DNA of 60,765 bases from Spirosoma spitsbergense DSM 19989 (GCF_000374085.1 NZ_KB893561.1:1-60765); one strand, 5' to 3'; counted from the first letter of the stretch, positions 43,189 to 51,594 are shown. The notes: generated by a model not told the origin, from the letters alone. A program made the numbers and translations.

Positions 43189-43521
43189 ATGTACGATAAC
43201 AAAACATTTCGCTCCGTTACCAATACCAGCAATGGCGAGGTGAGTGGCGATACGTTTTTTCACTACCATCAACAGGCTAACATTGTCTGGGCTGAGTACG
43301 CTGGCGGCAGCATCCGGAAAGGGTTCCTGATTGCTACAGTACAGCCGGATAACAGGCTGGATATGCGCTATCAACACGTTAACATTCAGGGCGAGTTGAT
43401 GACGGGCATCTGCCAGTCTACCCCCGAATGGCTGGCCGACGGGCGCATCCGGCTGCATGAGCAATGGCAATGGACCAGCGGCAATTACTCAACGGGGGAG
43501 TCCGTTGTGGAGGAAGTTTGA
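43189..43521 (+). CDS. small conserved beta-rich protein (often mislabelled n-acetylglutamate synthase)
   Basis: A 110-residue soluble protein (MYDNKTFRSVTNTSNGEVSGDT, FHYHQQANIVWAEYAGG, RIRLHEQWQWTSGNYSTGES). The alternating strands and Gly turns suggest a small barrel of calycin type. The family is common in Bacteroidota and Firmicutes and often bears an n-acetylglutamate synthase name in automated annotation, but no GNAT fold is visible, so that is not supported. Function unknown. Confidence 0.7.
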   Translation: MYDNKTFRSVTNTSNGEVSGDTFFHYHQQANIVWAEYAGGSIRKGFLIATVQPDNRLDMRYQHVNIQGELMTGICQSTPEWLADGRIRLHEQWQWTSGNYSTGESVVEEV

Positions 43522-43681
43522 CCAGTATGCAGCCAGCCAACGGTATCGTTCCCGTCGTGAACGGTGAAATACGGCCGATGTGCCAATAAGCTCATCTGTA
43601 GTGTCGTTTCCTATACAACGCGAATGTTTTTATCCGTGAATCTGTTCTCCCAGTATTTTAAAATCTCTTTTGTTAGACGCT

Positions 43682-46033
43682 ATGCGCCATTGTATAGGCG
43701 GTTTTTTATTGGCTCTTTTTGTAACAGCCTGTAAAACAACCGCACCGGTTGTTGTTAAGCAAACCCCTCCAGAACCAGTTCTGCTGTCTCTGGGTACCAA
43801 AACCTTCACGACCGATGATTTTTTTCAATCGTTTACCAAAAATCAACTTTCGGCGGATTCATCCCTGCGAACCGATATCAACGATTACTTTACGTTATAT
43901 ACTAATCTGAAACTGAAAGTGCTGGTTGCCGAAGCCGAAGGCCGGGATACAACGGAGGCTTTTCGGGAAGAGATGACAACCTACCGCAAGCAGCTGGCAC
44001 AGGCCTATTTAACGGATAAACCACTGATCGAATCCCTGGCTTCGGAAGCCTTTCAGCGTATGCAGCAGGAAGTCAACGTATCGCATATTTTGATTCCGGT
44101 GGCCGAGTACGCCCTGCCTGCCGATACGCTCGCGGCTTTCAAACAGGCATTAGCAGTAAGAAAGCAGGCACAGAACGGAACTGATTTCGCCAAACTGGCC
44201 CTCGATTATTCGAAGGATGCCACAACGGCCCAAAAAGGTGGCAGCCTAGGCTACACAACCGCCTTTGGCCTTATCTACCCGCTCGAAACGGCCGCTTACA
44301 CAACGCCCGTTGGAGCCATTTCGCAGCCGGTTCGTACCCGATTCGGGTATCATCTTGTTAAAGTCAACAGTCGCCGACCGAGTCGGGGTCGGGTACGCGT
44401 AGCGCACATACTGGTGCGCCTGAGTCCCGATGCCGACGAAGCGGGTCAGCAGATAGCCCGGCAGCGAATTGACGCGATTTACGCCCGTTTGCAAAAAGGA
44501 GAATCGTTTGAGGTGGTTTGCCGTGACGTGTCCGACGATGCTACCTCCCGAAATAACGGGGGTGTTTTGCCCCCCTTCGAGCCGGGACGCTGGGTTCCTG
44601 CCTTTGAGGATACCGCCTTCGCGCTCACCGCCCCCGGCGACTACTCAGCCCCCGTACGGACAAATTACGGCTGGCACATTATTAAACTTATCGAACGCAA
44701 GCCGCTGGATTCCTATGCGACGATGGCCCCCTCCCTGCGCCAGCGCGTTACAACCGATAGCCGGGCCGATTTGGTACGGCAAGCCACCGTGCAGCGGTTG
44801 AAAAGTGTCTACCCGGTACGGGAGAACACGGCCATGCTGGAAACGGCATTCACCAAAGCCGACAGTAGTTTACTGCGCGGCCAATGGCGGCATACGGAAC
44901 CACTGGATGCCGCCTTGCATGGCAAACAGATGGTCATGATCGCGGAGAAACCTTACACCGTCAACCAGTTTTTCGAGTACGTACAGCAACGCCAGCAGCC
45001 ACAGCGAAATCCAGCGCTGGCCTCCTCCCCGGCCAGCACGTCCACCAGTAATGCCCTGACAGGCTCCCCGGCCGTAGCCATGCATCGGTTGTTCAACCGG
45101 TTTGTAGGTGACCAGTTGCTGGCTACTGAAGAAGCGAACCTGGACAAAAAATTCCCGGAGTTCCGGGCACTGATGAATGAAATCCGCGATGGGGTTCTGC
45201 TCTCACAGGTGATGGAAGAAAACGTGTGGGAACGGTCGATGGCCGACTCGACGGGTCAGCGTCAATACTTCGAGCAGCACAAAGCAGATTATCAATTCCC
45301 GGAGCGGGCCGTGGCTACCATTCTGACGGCTTCCACCGACAGTCTGCTGAAACAGGCGACACTGGCCCTGAACAGTAAACCTCCTTACCAACTCCGGCGG
45401 TCGGCGGGGTCACTGCCTTTCACCAAAAACCAGACTACCTTAACTCCCGAGCAACGCGAAATCCTGGTCGAGCTGCTGGCCGTGATGGGGCAAAATCCCG
45501 GCTATGTCGTGGAAGTGTCCGGCTCACACGATCCCACCGAGCGCGACTCTATTTCGGCAGGACGCATCCGAACGGTGGTGAACTACCTGCAAAAAAGTGG
45601 CGTCCCCCTCATTCGTATTATGGAGAAAGATTACCAGGGTGCGCGACCCGGCGTTCGGGCCGATGCCCAGCGTAATGTAACCTTCCAGTATTTCAGCAAT
45701 GCCAGAGAGGATGTTGTCAAGGCCATTAACAGCAAACAGACGGCACCGTCGATTTTATCCATTAAAGAGGGTGCGTTTGCCCAGGGAGACAACCCTTATA
45801 TCGACGCTATCGACCGCTGGAAAGTAGGTACAACTACCCTGCACAAGGATGGCAGGGCGATAGCCGTTATTATTAACCGTCTCGAACCGGCACGAGCCAA
45901 AACATTTGCCGAAGTACGGGGCACGGTCATTAATGCGTATCAGACAATACTCGAAAAACAATGGCTGGAGCGGCTTCGGCAAACCTACCCGGTAAAAGTC
46001 AATGCTGCCGAAATGCAGAAATTAGCGAAATAA
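43682..46033 (+). CDS. peptidyl-prolyl isomerase lipoprotein with two parvulin domains and an OmpA-like segment
   Basis: A 783-residue exported lipoprotein: signal ending FVTAC, anchor Cys17. Residues 134-230 and 240-338 are parvulin (PpiC) domains (VSHILIPV to RFGYHLVKV; VAHILVRL to NYGWHIIKL). Residues 576-672 resemble OmpA C-terminal domains (LTPEQREILVELLAVMG, VEVSGSHDPTERDSISAGR, RADAQRNVTFQYF), which bind peptidoglycan, and about 110 residues follow. It thus resembles a SurA/PpiD-type foldase for outer-membrane proteins with an added wall-binding part. The start is the ATG at MRHCIGG; the frame is open from TTG 43670. It precedes a second foldase gene by 106 bases. Confidence 0.85.
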   Translation: MRHCIGGFLLALFVTACKTTAPVVVKQTPPEPVLLSLGTKTFTTDDFFQSFTKNQLSADSSLRTDINDYFTLYTNLKLKVLVAEAEGRDTTEAFREEMTTYRKQLAQAYLTDKPLIESLASEAFQRMQQEVNVSHILIPVAEYALPADTLAAFKQALAVRKQAQNGTDFAKLALDYSKDATTAQKGGSLGYTTAFGLIYPLETAAYTTPVGAISQPVRTRFGYHLVKVNSRRPSRGRVRVAHILVRLSPDADEAGQQIARQRIDAIYARLQKGESFEVVCRDVSDDATSRNNGGVLPPFEPGRWVPAFEDTAFALTAPGDYSAPVRTNYGWHIIKLIERKPLDSYATMAPSLRQRVTTDSRADLVRQATVQRLKSVYPVRENTAMLETAFTKADSSLLRGQWRHTEPLDAALHGKQMVMIAEKPYTVNQFFEYVQQRQQPQRNPALASSPASTSTSNALTGSPAVAMHRLFNRFVGDQLLATEEANLDKKFPEFRALMNEIRDGVLLSQVMEENVWERSMADSTGQRQYFEQHKADYQFPERAVATILTASTDSLLKQATLALNSKPPYQLRRSAGSLPFTKNQTTLTPEQREILVELLAVMGQNPGYVVEVSGSHDPTERDSISAGRIRTVVNYLQKSGVPLIRIMEKDYQGARPGVRADAQRNVTFQYFSNAREDVVKAINSKQTAPSILSIKEGAFAQGDNPYIDAIDRWKVGTTTLHKDGRAIAVIINRLEPARAKTFAEVRGTVINAYQTILEKQWLERLRQTYPVKVNAAEMQKLAK

Positions 46034-46126
46034 GTGCCTCTTTTCAGTACACTTCATTCGGGCATGCGTTCGATAGAAGTACCACTTAAAATTTCTTAAA
46101 ACACGAACCACATACCGTTCTGTGCG

Positions 46127-46134
46127 TATCTTTG
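46127..46134 (+). promoter_or_regulatory. -7 box TATCTTTG immediately before the SurA-like gene
   Basis: Exact TAnnTTTG match, with the ATG only 6 bases after it at 46140. If used, the transcript would be leaderless or begin inside the gene. It may instead be fortuitous. Confidence 0.4.
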
Positions 46135-46139
46135 AAACT

Positions 46140-47522
46140 ATGAAAAAAGTAATTGGTCATTTGCTTATTGTCCTGACTGGCTGGTTTCTAACCACGCCCT
46201 CCTTCGGTCAGGGACAGGGAATTAGCCTCAACAAAATAATTGCCAAAGTAGATAACTACTACGTGCTACACTCGGATCTGGAGGAAGCCACGCAATCCTA
46301 CATTGGACAGGGACAGAAAGCCCCTCAGAAGTGTCAGTTGCTGGAAAGCCTGGTTATCAACAAAATGATGCTGGCCAAAGCCGATATTGACTCTGTGGTG
46401 GTAGACGACAAGATTGTGGATAGCGAACTCGATACGCGGATGCAGTACATGGCACAGCAATTTGGGTCGGAAAAGAACATCGTCGAAGCATACGGCAAAA
46501 GCCTGGAAATGCTCAAAAGCGAACTGCGCCAACAGGTGAAAGAGCAGAAGATTGTGCAGAAAATGCAGCAGAAAATTACGGCCGACGTGAAGGTGACTCC
46601 CCGCGATGTTCGTAAGTTTTTTGACGCTATTCCCAGAGATAGTCTACCCTACATGCCCGCCGAAGTAGAAGTGGGCCAGATTGTCCGGATTGCCAAAGCG
46701 ACCAAAGAGCAGAAAGAGGCCCTCCGGCAACGGCTGCTCGATTATAAAAAGCGCGTAGAGGCAGGTGAAGATTTTGGGGCGTTAGCCAAGCAGTATTCCG
46801 AAGACGTGAGTTCTGCCGAAAAAAATGGTGACCTCGGTTTCGCCAAGCGCGGGATGATGGTGGCGCCCTTTGAGGGGGCAGCCCTCAAACTAAAGCCCAA
46901 CGAAATGTCGGACGTTGTAGAATCGGACTTCGGTTTACACCTGATTCAGTTGATTGAAACCCGTGGTGCCGAGTACCACGCCCGCCACATCCTGCTCCGT
47001 CCCGATTACAACCGCCTGGATATGAGCGGCCCAACGCATTACCTGGACAGTTTGCGGACGCAGATTCAAATCGATTCACTGAAGTTTGAAAAGGCAGCCC
47101 ACGATTACTCCGACGATAAAAATACCGCCGATGCGGGTGGTTTGCTTCGCGACCCACAGTCGGGTGGTACTCGGCTCGCCATGGACGGCAGTATGGAATA
47201 CGCGATGTTCCAGATGCTCGATACCATGAAAGTAGGTAGTATTTCGCCACCACTGCCCTACCGGACAGAAGATGGCAAAAGCGGGGTACGGTTGTTGTAC
47301 TTCAAAAGTAAGGTTGCCCCTCACACCGCCGATTTTTCGAAGGATTTTGAGAAACTACAAACCATTGTACTCCAGAACAAGAAGAACCGGGCCATTGACG
47401 ACTGGTTCCGAAAGTCGGTTTCTGACGTGTACATAACGGTTGACCCTGAATTCCATGATTGTAAAATATTTGGCTCTACAAAAGGCAGTGCCTCTACACT
47501 CAGCGGGGGAGGAAATGAATGA
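46140..47522 (+). CDS. surA: SurA-like periplasmic chaperone and peptidyl-prolyl isomerase
   Basis: Exported 460-residue foldase for outer-membrane proteins. Signal peptide MKKVIGHLLIVLTGWFLTTPSFGQ. A helical N-terminal chaperone domain (NKIIAKVDNYYVLHSDLEEA) as in SurA is followed by parvulin domains at about residues 175-275 (VEVGQIVRIAK to SDFGLHLIQLI) and 280-385 (YHARHILLRPD to GGLLRDPQ). The frame opens at GTG 46122 but the ATG 6 codons later gives the cleaner signal peptide. It probably works with the preceding lipoprotein foldase. Repeats fill the gap to moxR. Confidence 0.92.
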   Translation: MKKVIGHLLIVLTGWFLTTPSFGQGQGISLNKIIAKVDNYYVLHSDLEEATQSYIGQGQKAPQKCQLLESLVINKMMLAKADIDSVVVDDKIVDSELDTRMQYMAQQFGSEKNIVEAYGKSLEMLKSELRQQVKEQKIVQKMQQKITADVKVTPRDVRKFFDAIPRDSLPYMPAEVEVGQIVRIAKATKEQKEALRQRLLDYKKRVEAGEDFGALAKQYSEDVSSAEKNGDLGFAKRGMMVAPFEGAALKLKPNEMSDVVESDFGLHLIQLIETRGAEYHARHILLRPDYNRLDMSGPTHYLDSLRTQIQIDSLKFEKAAHDYSDDKNTADAGGLLRDPQSGGTRLAMDGSMEYAMFQMLDTMKVGSISPPLPYRTEDGKSGVRLLYFKSKVAPHTADFSKDFEKLQTIVLQNKKNRAIDDWFRKSVSDVYITVDPEFHDCKIFGSTKGSASTLSGGGNE

Positions 47523-47625
47523 TAAATTATGAATGATGAATAAGGTTACTCTCTATTCGTCATTCGTAATCACAGCGGCAATTCGGCCTTCATTCATCAT
47601 TGCATAATTCATCATTTATAATTCA
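47515..47625 (+). repeat. inverted heptamer array before moxR
   Basis: ATGAATG occurs at 47515 and 47529, ATGAATA at 47536 (14- then 7-base period). ATTCGT occurs at 47555 and 47562 (period 7) in the centre. TAATTCA occurs at 47605 and 47619 (period 14) in the right arm. Left and right arms are complementary with a few mismatches and one 2-base bulge. It begins inside the last codons of the SurA-like gene and ends 8 bases before the moxR start. Confidence 0.85.
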
Positions 47626-47633
47626 AAAAACCT

Positions 47634-48596
47634 GTGCCTTACACATCTGATGTTGCCGCTGCGGAAGCCCTCACCCGCTCATACGAAAAGCTAAAAAATG
47701 AAATCGCCAAAGTCGTTATCGGTCAGGACGAAACAGTTCGACTACTGTTGACAGCCATTTTCTGCCAGGGGCACTGCCTGCTGGTGGGTGTTCCGGGCCT
47801 GGCCAAAACCCTCTTGATTCAAACCATTGCCGGGGCGCTGGACCTCGATTTCAACCGGATTCAGTTCACACCCGACCTGATGCCATCGGATATTCTGGGT
47901 TCTGAAACGCTCGACCAGGAACGTAACTTCAAATTCATCAAAGGACCCATTTTCGCCAATATCATTCTGGCGGATGAGATTAACCGGACTCCGCCCAAAA
48001 CCCAGGCGGCCCTGCTGGAAGCTATGCAGGAATACTCCGTTACCATCGCCGGGCAGAAGTATAGCCTGGGTCGTCCTTTTTTCGTACTGGCCACCCAAAA
48101 CCCGATTGAGCAGGAAGGAACCTACCCCCTGCCCGAAGCGCAGTTGGACCGTTTTATGTTCAATATTTACCTGGATTATCCGTCCTACGCGTCTGAGCTG
48201 GATATTGTTAAAAGCACGACATCCGACCAGCGGTATGAGGTACAACGCGTAGTTACGGGCGAAGAGATCCGGGAATTCCAGCACCTGGTACGCCGGGTAC
48301 CGGTGGTTGACAATGTGATTGAGTATGCCGTGAAACTGGTGCATAAAACCCGCCCCAACACCGAAATGGCGTCGGCTGATGCCAATCAGTATCTGGAATG
48401 GGGCGCAGGTCCCCGGGCTTCGCAGGCACTCATTCTGGCGGCCAAGTGCAATGCGCTTCTGGTTGGTAAATACTCCCCCGATATTGAAGATGTAAAAGCC
48501 GTGGCGATGCCTATTCTTCGCCACCGTGTGGTACGGAACTTTAAAGCGGAGGCCGAAGGCATTTCGGTTGAGCAGTTAATCAAACGGATGATGTAA
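47634..48596 (+). CDS. MoxR-family AAA+ ATPase
   Basis: Cytoplasmic 320-residue ATPase, a chaperone-like protein that assembles partner complexes, often with vWA proteins. Walker A is reduced to VGVPGLAKT, the normal MoxR form; Walker B is ILADEINRTPPK; Sensor I is FVLATQNPIEQEG, and the lid region follows with RRVPVVDNV. The reading frame begins with GTG at 47634; MPYTSDVAAAEAL is the usual start in relatives. No DUF58 or BatA genes follow, which is unusual for the family; the neighbour is convergent. Confidence 0.92.
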   Translation: MPYTSDVAAAEALTRSYEKLKNEIAKVVIGQDETVRLLLTAIFCQGHCLLVGVPGLAKTLLIQTIAGALDLDFNRIQFTPDLMPSDILGSETLDQERNFKFIKGPIFANIILADEINRTPPKTQAALLEAMQEYSVTIAGQKYSLGRPFFVLATQNPIEQEGTYPLPEAQLDRFMFNIYLDYPSYASELDIVKSTTSDQRYEVQRVVTGEEIREFQHLVRRVPVVDNVIEYAVKLVHKTRPNTEMASADANQYLEWGAGPRASQALILAAKCNALLVGKYSPDIEDVKAVAMPILRHRVVRNFKAEAEGISVEQLIKRMM

Positions 48597-48604
48597 AAAT
48601 AGTT

Positions 48605-48681
48605 GTCCAGTTAGTGATTCGGTGCGTGGCTGACGTGAGCATAACACGTTCGTCAGCCACGCACCGAATCACTAACTGGAC
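48605..48681. terminator. 31-bp perfect stem between moxR and an acidic small gene
   Basis: Arms 48605-48635 and 48651-48681 are perfectly complementary over 31 bp with a 15-base loop. The stop codon of the minus-strand 55-residue gene lies inside the right arm. It would end both convergent transcripts. Confidence 0.8.
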
Positions 48682-48839
48682 GAGTTACTTTTCCCCAGAA
48701 AATCATCTCCCTCTCTCCCCGTCGAGTCATCATCGACGCCGGTAGGTTTGACCTCTTCGGTGTCTTCGCCCACCAAAAAATCTGGCCCGGCAGCCGTTTC
48801 ATCCCGGTCGCTATCCTGTGTTTTTTCGTCTTCCTTCAT
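48672..48839 (-). CDS. acidic 55-residue protein
   Basis: A short minus-strand frame: MKEDEKTQDSDRDETAAGP, then DFLVGEDTEEVKP, GVDDDSTGREGDDFLGK and a Ser-rich end. It is about one third Asp and Glu, without Cys or Trp, and hence probably disordered. The acidic composition matches the two proteins at 33.4-34.2 kb, suggesting a family. It is too short for family searching by eye; confidence is moderate because composition is coherent from first to last codon. The coding end overlaps the 31-bp stem. Confidence 0.55.
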   Translation of the reverse strand: MKEDEKTQDSDRDETAAGPDFLVGEDTEEVKPTGVDDDSTGREGDDFLGKSNSSS

Positions 48840-48898
48840 CGCGTATTAGCTGGTTGTTTTAGCCATAACCCACCTGCGAAGGACTTGGTTATCGCAAC

Positions 48899-49906
48899 TC
48901 AACTTTTCAGGTACCAAACAGGTGCATCAACCAGCGTTACGTGTACCAACTGCCCTACCTGCACATCATTTCGGCTGGTGAACAACCGTACCGATACGTA
49001 CCGCGACAGGTCAACATCCAGTTCAAAATTACTTCCCCTAAAATACACGGCCCGAACAGTACCCGGTGTGCCCGCATCGCTGAGGGTAATCTGTTCAGGC
49101 CGCAGGCAAACCAGCGCATCCGGGCTGCCGGAAACGGGCAGGTCAAACAAGGATACGTGTTTCGCTTTGATAATCGTGACCGGCCCCGTCATGCGGGCGG
49201 CATAAGCCGTAACGGGCCGATGGTATAGGTCGGCCGGTGCTCCCAACTGAATCAGTTTTCCATCCCGCAGAATGCCCAGCATGTCGGCAATAGACAGCGC
49301 ATCGGTTGTATCGTGCGTCACAAACAGGCAGGACGTTTGCACTACTCCGTCGGGCTGATGCCGGACCAGATCGAACAATAGATCACGTACCAGCAGTCGA
49401 TTGGGTAGATCGAGATGACTGAACGGCTCGTCCAGCAGCAGCACCGCCGGTTTATCGGCAATGGCCCGGGCAATTGCCGTCCGTTGCTTTTCGCCCCCCG
49501 ATACCTGCCGGGGCAACCGCTCCTGAACGTCGGTCAGGCGACACAGTTTCAGCAGTTCGTTGACCCGGAAATTACGGTAGCTTTTTTCGAAGAAGCGAAG
49601 CGCATAGGCAATATTCTCCCGCACCGACACATTCGGCATCAGTTGATACTCCTGATGCACCAACCGGATAGCCTCGTGCCCCGGCACCAGTTTCTCCGAT
49701 GGTCCCAACACGCGCTCATCATTGAACTGAACCTCACCTGTATCGGCATCGGCCAGCCCTGCCAGCAAATTCAGCAGCGTACTTTTCCCCGATCCACTAG
49801 CCCCCACCAGGGCCACAATCTGCCCGGGCCGTAGCGAAATAGATACATTCCGCACGGCTTTTACGTCGCCCGGAAAGGATTTGGTGAGTTTAGTGGCGTT
49901 GAGCAT
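48899..49906 (-). CDS. ABC transporter ATP-binding protein (PotA/FbpC-like) with TOBE domain
   Basis: A 335-residue ABC ATPase. Walker A GASGSGKST, Q-loop VHQEYQL, signature VSGGEKQRTA, Walker B LLLDEPFSHLD, H-loop FVTHDTTDA. A C-terminal TOBE-like region (CLRPEQITLSDAGTPGTVRAVYFRG) places it with importers of anions, iron or polyamines. No permease or binding-protein gene is in the neighbourhood, so it is an orphan ATPase here. It ends 59 bases from the stop of the acidic gene. Confidence 0.9.
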   Translation of the reverse strand: MLNATKLTKSFPGDVKAVRNVSISLRPGQIVALVGASGSGKSTLLNLLAGLADADTGEVQFNDERVLGPSEKLVPGHEAIRLVHQEYQLMPNVSVRENIAYALRFFEKSYRNFRVNELLKLCRLTDVQERLPRQVSGGEKQRTAIARAIADKPAVLLLDEPFSHLDLPNRLLVRDLLFDLVRHQPDGVVQTSCLFVTHDTTDALSIADMLGILRDGKLIQLGAPADLYHRPVTAYAARMTGPVTIIKAKHVSLFDLPVSGSPDALVCLRPEQITLSDAGTPGTVRAVYFRGSNFELDVDLSRYVSVRLFTSRNDVQVGQLVHVTLVDAPVWYLKS

Positions 49907-49922
49907 GCTTGCGTATAAAACC

Positions 49923-49955
49923 AGCCCTATAAGGTTTTTAAAACTTTACAGGGCT
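49923..49955 (-). terminator. hairpin after the aldehyde dehydrogenase gene
   Basis: AGCCCT and TAA pair with their complements at the other end (49923-49955), with GTTTT/AAAAC in the centre, about 12 bp with single mismatches. It lies between the aldehyde dehydrogenase stop and the ABC gene start and is followed on the minus strand by GGTTTTATA. Confidence 0.55.
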
Positions 49956-49968
49956 GAGTAGCTGAGTA

Positions 49969-51594
49969 TCAAAAAATAAAACTGGTACTTAAAAACTCCG
50001 ACTTATGCTCACCCACAATCTCGTTCAGAATAGCCTTATTGGCAGCCGTATCTTTCGTCGCCACGGCCGACCGGATGGAGAACGAGCGCAGGGCATCTTC
50101 TACCGAAAGCGTTCCTTCGGCGGAGTCTTTGCGACCGGTAAACGGAAACGTATCGGGTCCGCGCTGGCATTGGGCGTTGATATTGACGCGGCTGACGAGG
50201 TTAACGAGCGGATCGATAAGTGCGGCAATTTTAGTTGTGTCGGTGCCGAAGATACTCGCCTGCATGCCGTGATCGTCCGTGATAAGGTACTCAATAAACT
50301 CCTCGGTATCGTCGTACACGACAACCGGAATAACGGGACCGAACTGTTCTTCCCGGTATAGTCTCATCCCTTCTTTTACCGGATAAACGACGGCGGGTTT
50401 GAATAGAGATGCCACCGTCTTACCCCCATCTTCATTCACTACCGATGCCCCACCGGCTTCGGCATCGGCAATGATATCGGTCAGATAGTTCGTTTTGGTC
50501 GGTTCGGGGAGGGGCGTAATCTGGACACCGGCCTGCCAGGGCATACCAGGTTTCAGTTTACTAACTTCGGGGCTAAACTTCGCCAAAAACCTGTCAACGA
50601 TGGAGCGATGCGCCCAGATAATCTTGATGGCGGTACACCGCTGCCCATTAAACGAAAGTGAACCAAGCAGGCACTCGCTCACGGCCACATCGAGGTCGGC
50701 ATCCGGCAGGATGATGGCTGCGTTTTTCGCATCAAGACTCATGATTGACCGCAGCCGATTTAGTTTGGGATGAAATCGCTGCAATTCATCGGCTACTTTG
50801 CTGGAGCCAATCAGCGTCAGCACGTTTACTTTGCCCGACTGCATAACGGGCGGCACTACGTTGGCCCCCCGGCCGTACAATGAATTCACCACCCCTTTTG
50901 GGAAGCTGGTCCGAAACGCTTCGAGCAACGGATAATGTAGTAGCGAACCGTGTTTGGGGGTCTTGAAGAGAATCGTGTTTCCCATCAGAATGGCCGGCAT
51001 GAGCGTTGTATACGTCTCATTGAGCGGGTAATTGAACGGCCCCATGGCAAGCACAACACCCAATGGTGACCGCCGTATTTGCCCGATAATACCCTCCTCG
51101 ATTCGGAAACGTGATGAGTTCCGGTCCATGTTCTTAAGGGTGTCGACGGTATCATAAATGTATTTTACGGTCCGGTCGAACTCTTTAGTCGCGTCGGCAA
51201 GATTCTTACCGATTTCCCACATAATCAGGTTGATAACCAGTTTCCGTTGCTCCAGCATTTTTCCGATGAAGGTTTCCATGCAGCCAATTCGGTCGGCAAT
51301 TCTCATCTGTGGCCACTCTCCCCGGCCATTATCGTAGGCCGCTACGGCGGCATTCAGGGCTTCTATCGCCTGTTCCGGACCAGTAACCGGGAAACTACCG
51401 ACTAACTGCCGCTGCAACGTACCAGTGGCATCGGGCAGGCAAATGGGAGAGTATACGTCGGAGGTAGGACCATCCCAGGAACGCATTTCGCCATTGAGCA
51501 GGTATTCACGTTGGTGGATGGGGTCGATACGGTATTCGGCAGGAATTTGATCCATGCCAGCCGGAAAGAGACTGTTAAGTTGTGCGTTGTTCAT
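49969..51594 (-). CDS. aldehyde dehydrogenase, GapN-like (NADP glyceraldehyde-3-phosphate dehydrogenase type)
   Basis: Non-phosphorylating aldehyde oxidation. The 541-residue protein has the ALDH order: MGPFNYPLNETYTTLMPA, the NAD(P) helix region, and catalytic Cys320 in SFNGQRCTAIK. The general-base position, normally Glu in LELGGK exactly 34 residues before the Cys, reads SLDAKN, with Ser286 at that position. This is a missing key residue. The rest of the fold is intact (EEQFGPVIPVVVYDD, PDTFPFTGRKDS). The protein may use another base or bind rather than oxidise. The tail (residues 500-541) is longer than typical. Confidence 0.85.
   Translation of the reverse strand: MNNAQLNSLFPAGMDQIPAEYRIDPIHQREYLLNGEMRSWDGPTSDVYSPICLPDATGTLQRQLVGSFPVTGPEQAIEALNAAVAAYDNGRGEWPQMRIADRIGCMETFIGKMLEQRKLVINLIMWEIGKNLADATKEFDRTVKYIYDTVDTLKNMDRNSSRFRIEEGIIGQIRRSPLGVVLAMGPFNYPLNETYTTLMPAILMGNTILFKTPKHGSLLHYPLLEAFRTSFPKGVVNSLYGRGANVVPPVMQSGKVNVLTLIGSSKVADELQRFHPKLNRLRSIMSLDAKNAAIILPDADLDVAVSECLLGSLSFNGQRCTAIKIIWAHRSIVDRFLAKFSPEVSKLKPGMPWQAGVQITPLPEPTKTNYLTDIIADAEAGGASVVNEDGGKTVASLFKPAVVYPVKEGMRLYREEQFGPVIPVVVYDDTEEFIEYLITDDHGMQASIFGTDTTKIAALIDPLVNLVSRVNINAQCQRGPDTFPFTGRKDSAEGTLSVEDALRSFSIRSAVATKDTAANKAILNEIVGEHKSEFLSTSFIF

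Noticed and set aside
43189..43521. N-acetylglutamate synthase function for the 110-residue protein
   Set aside because: No acetyltransferase fold is visible; the pattern is that of a small beta barrel.
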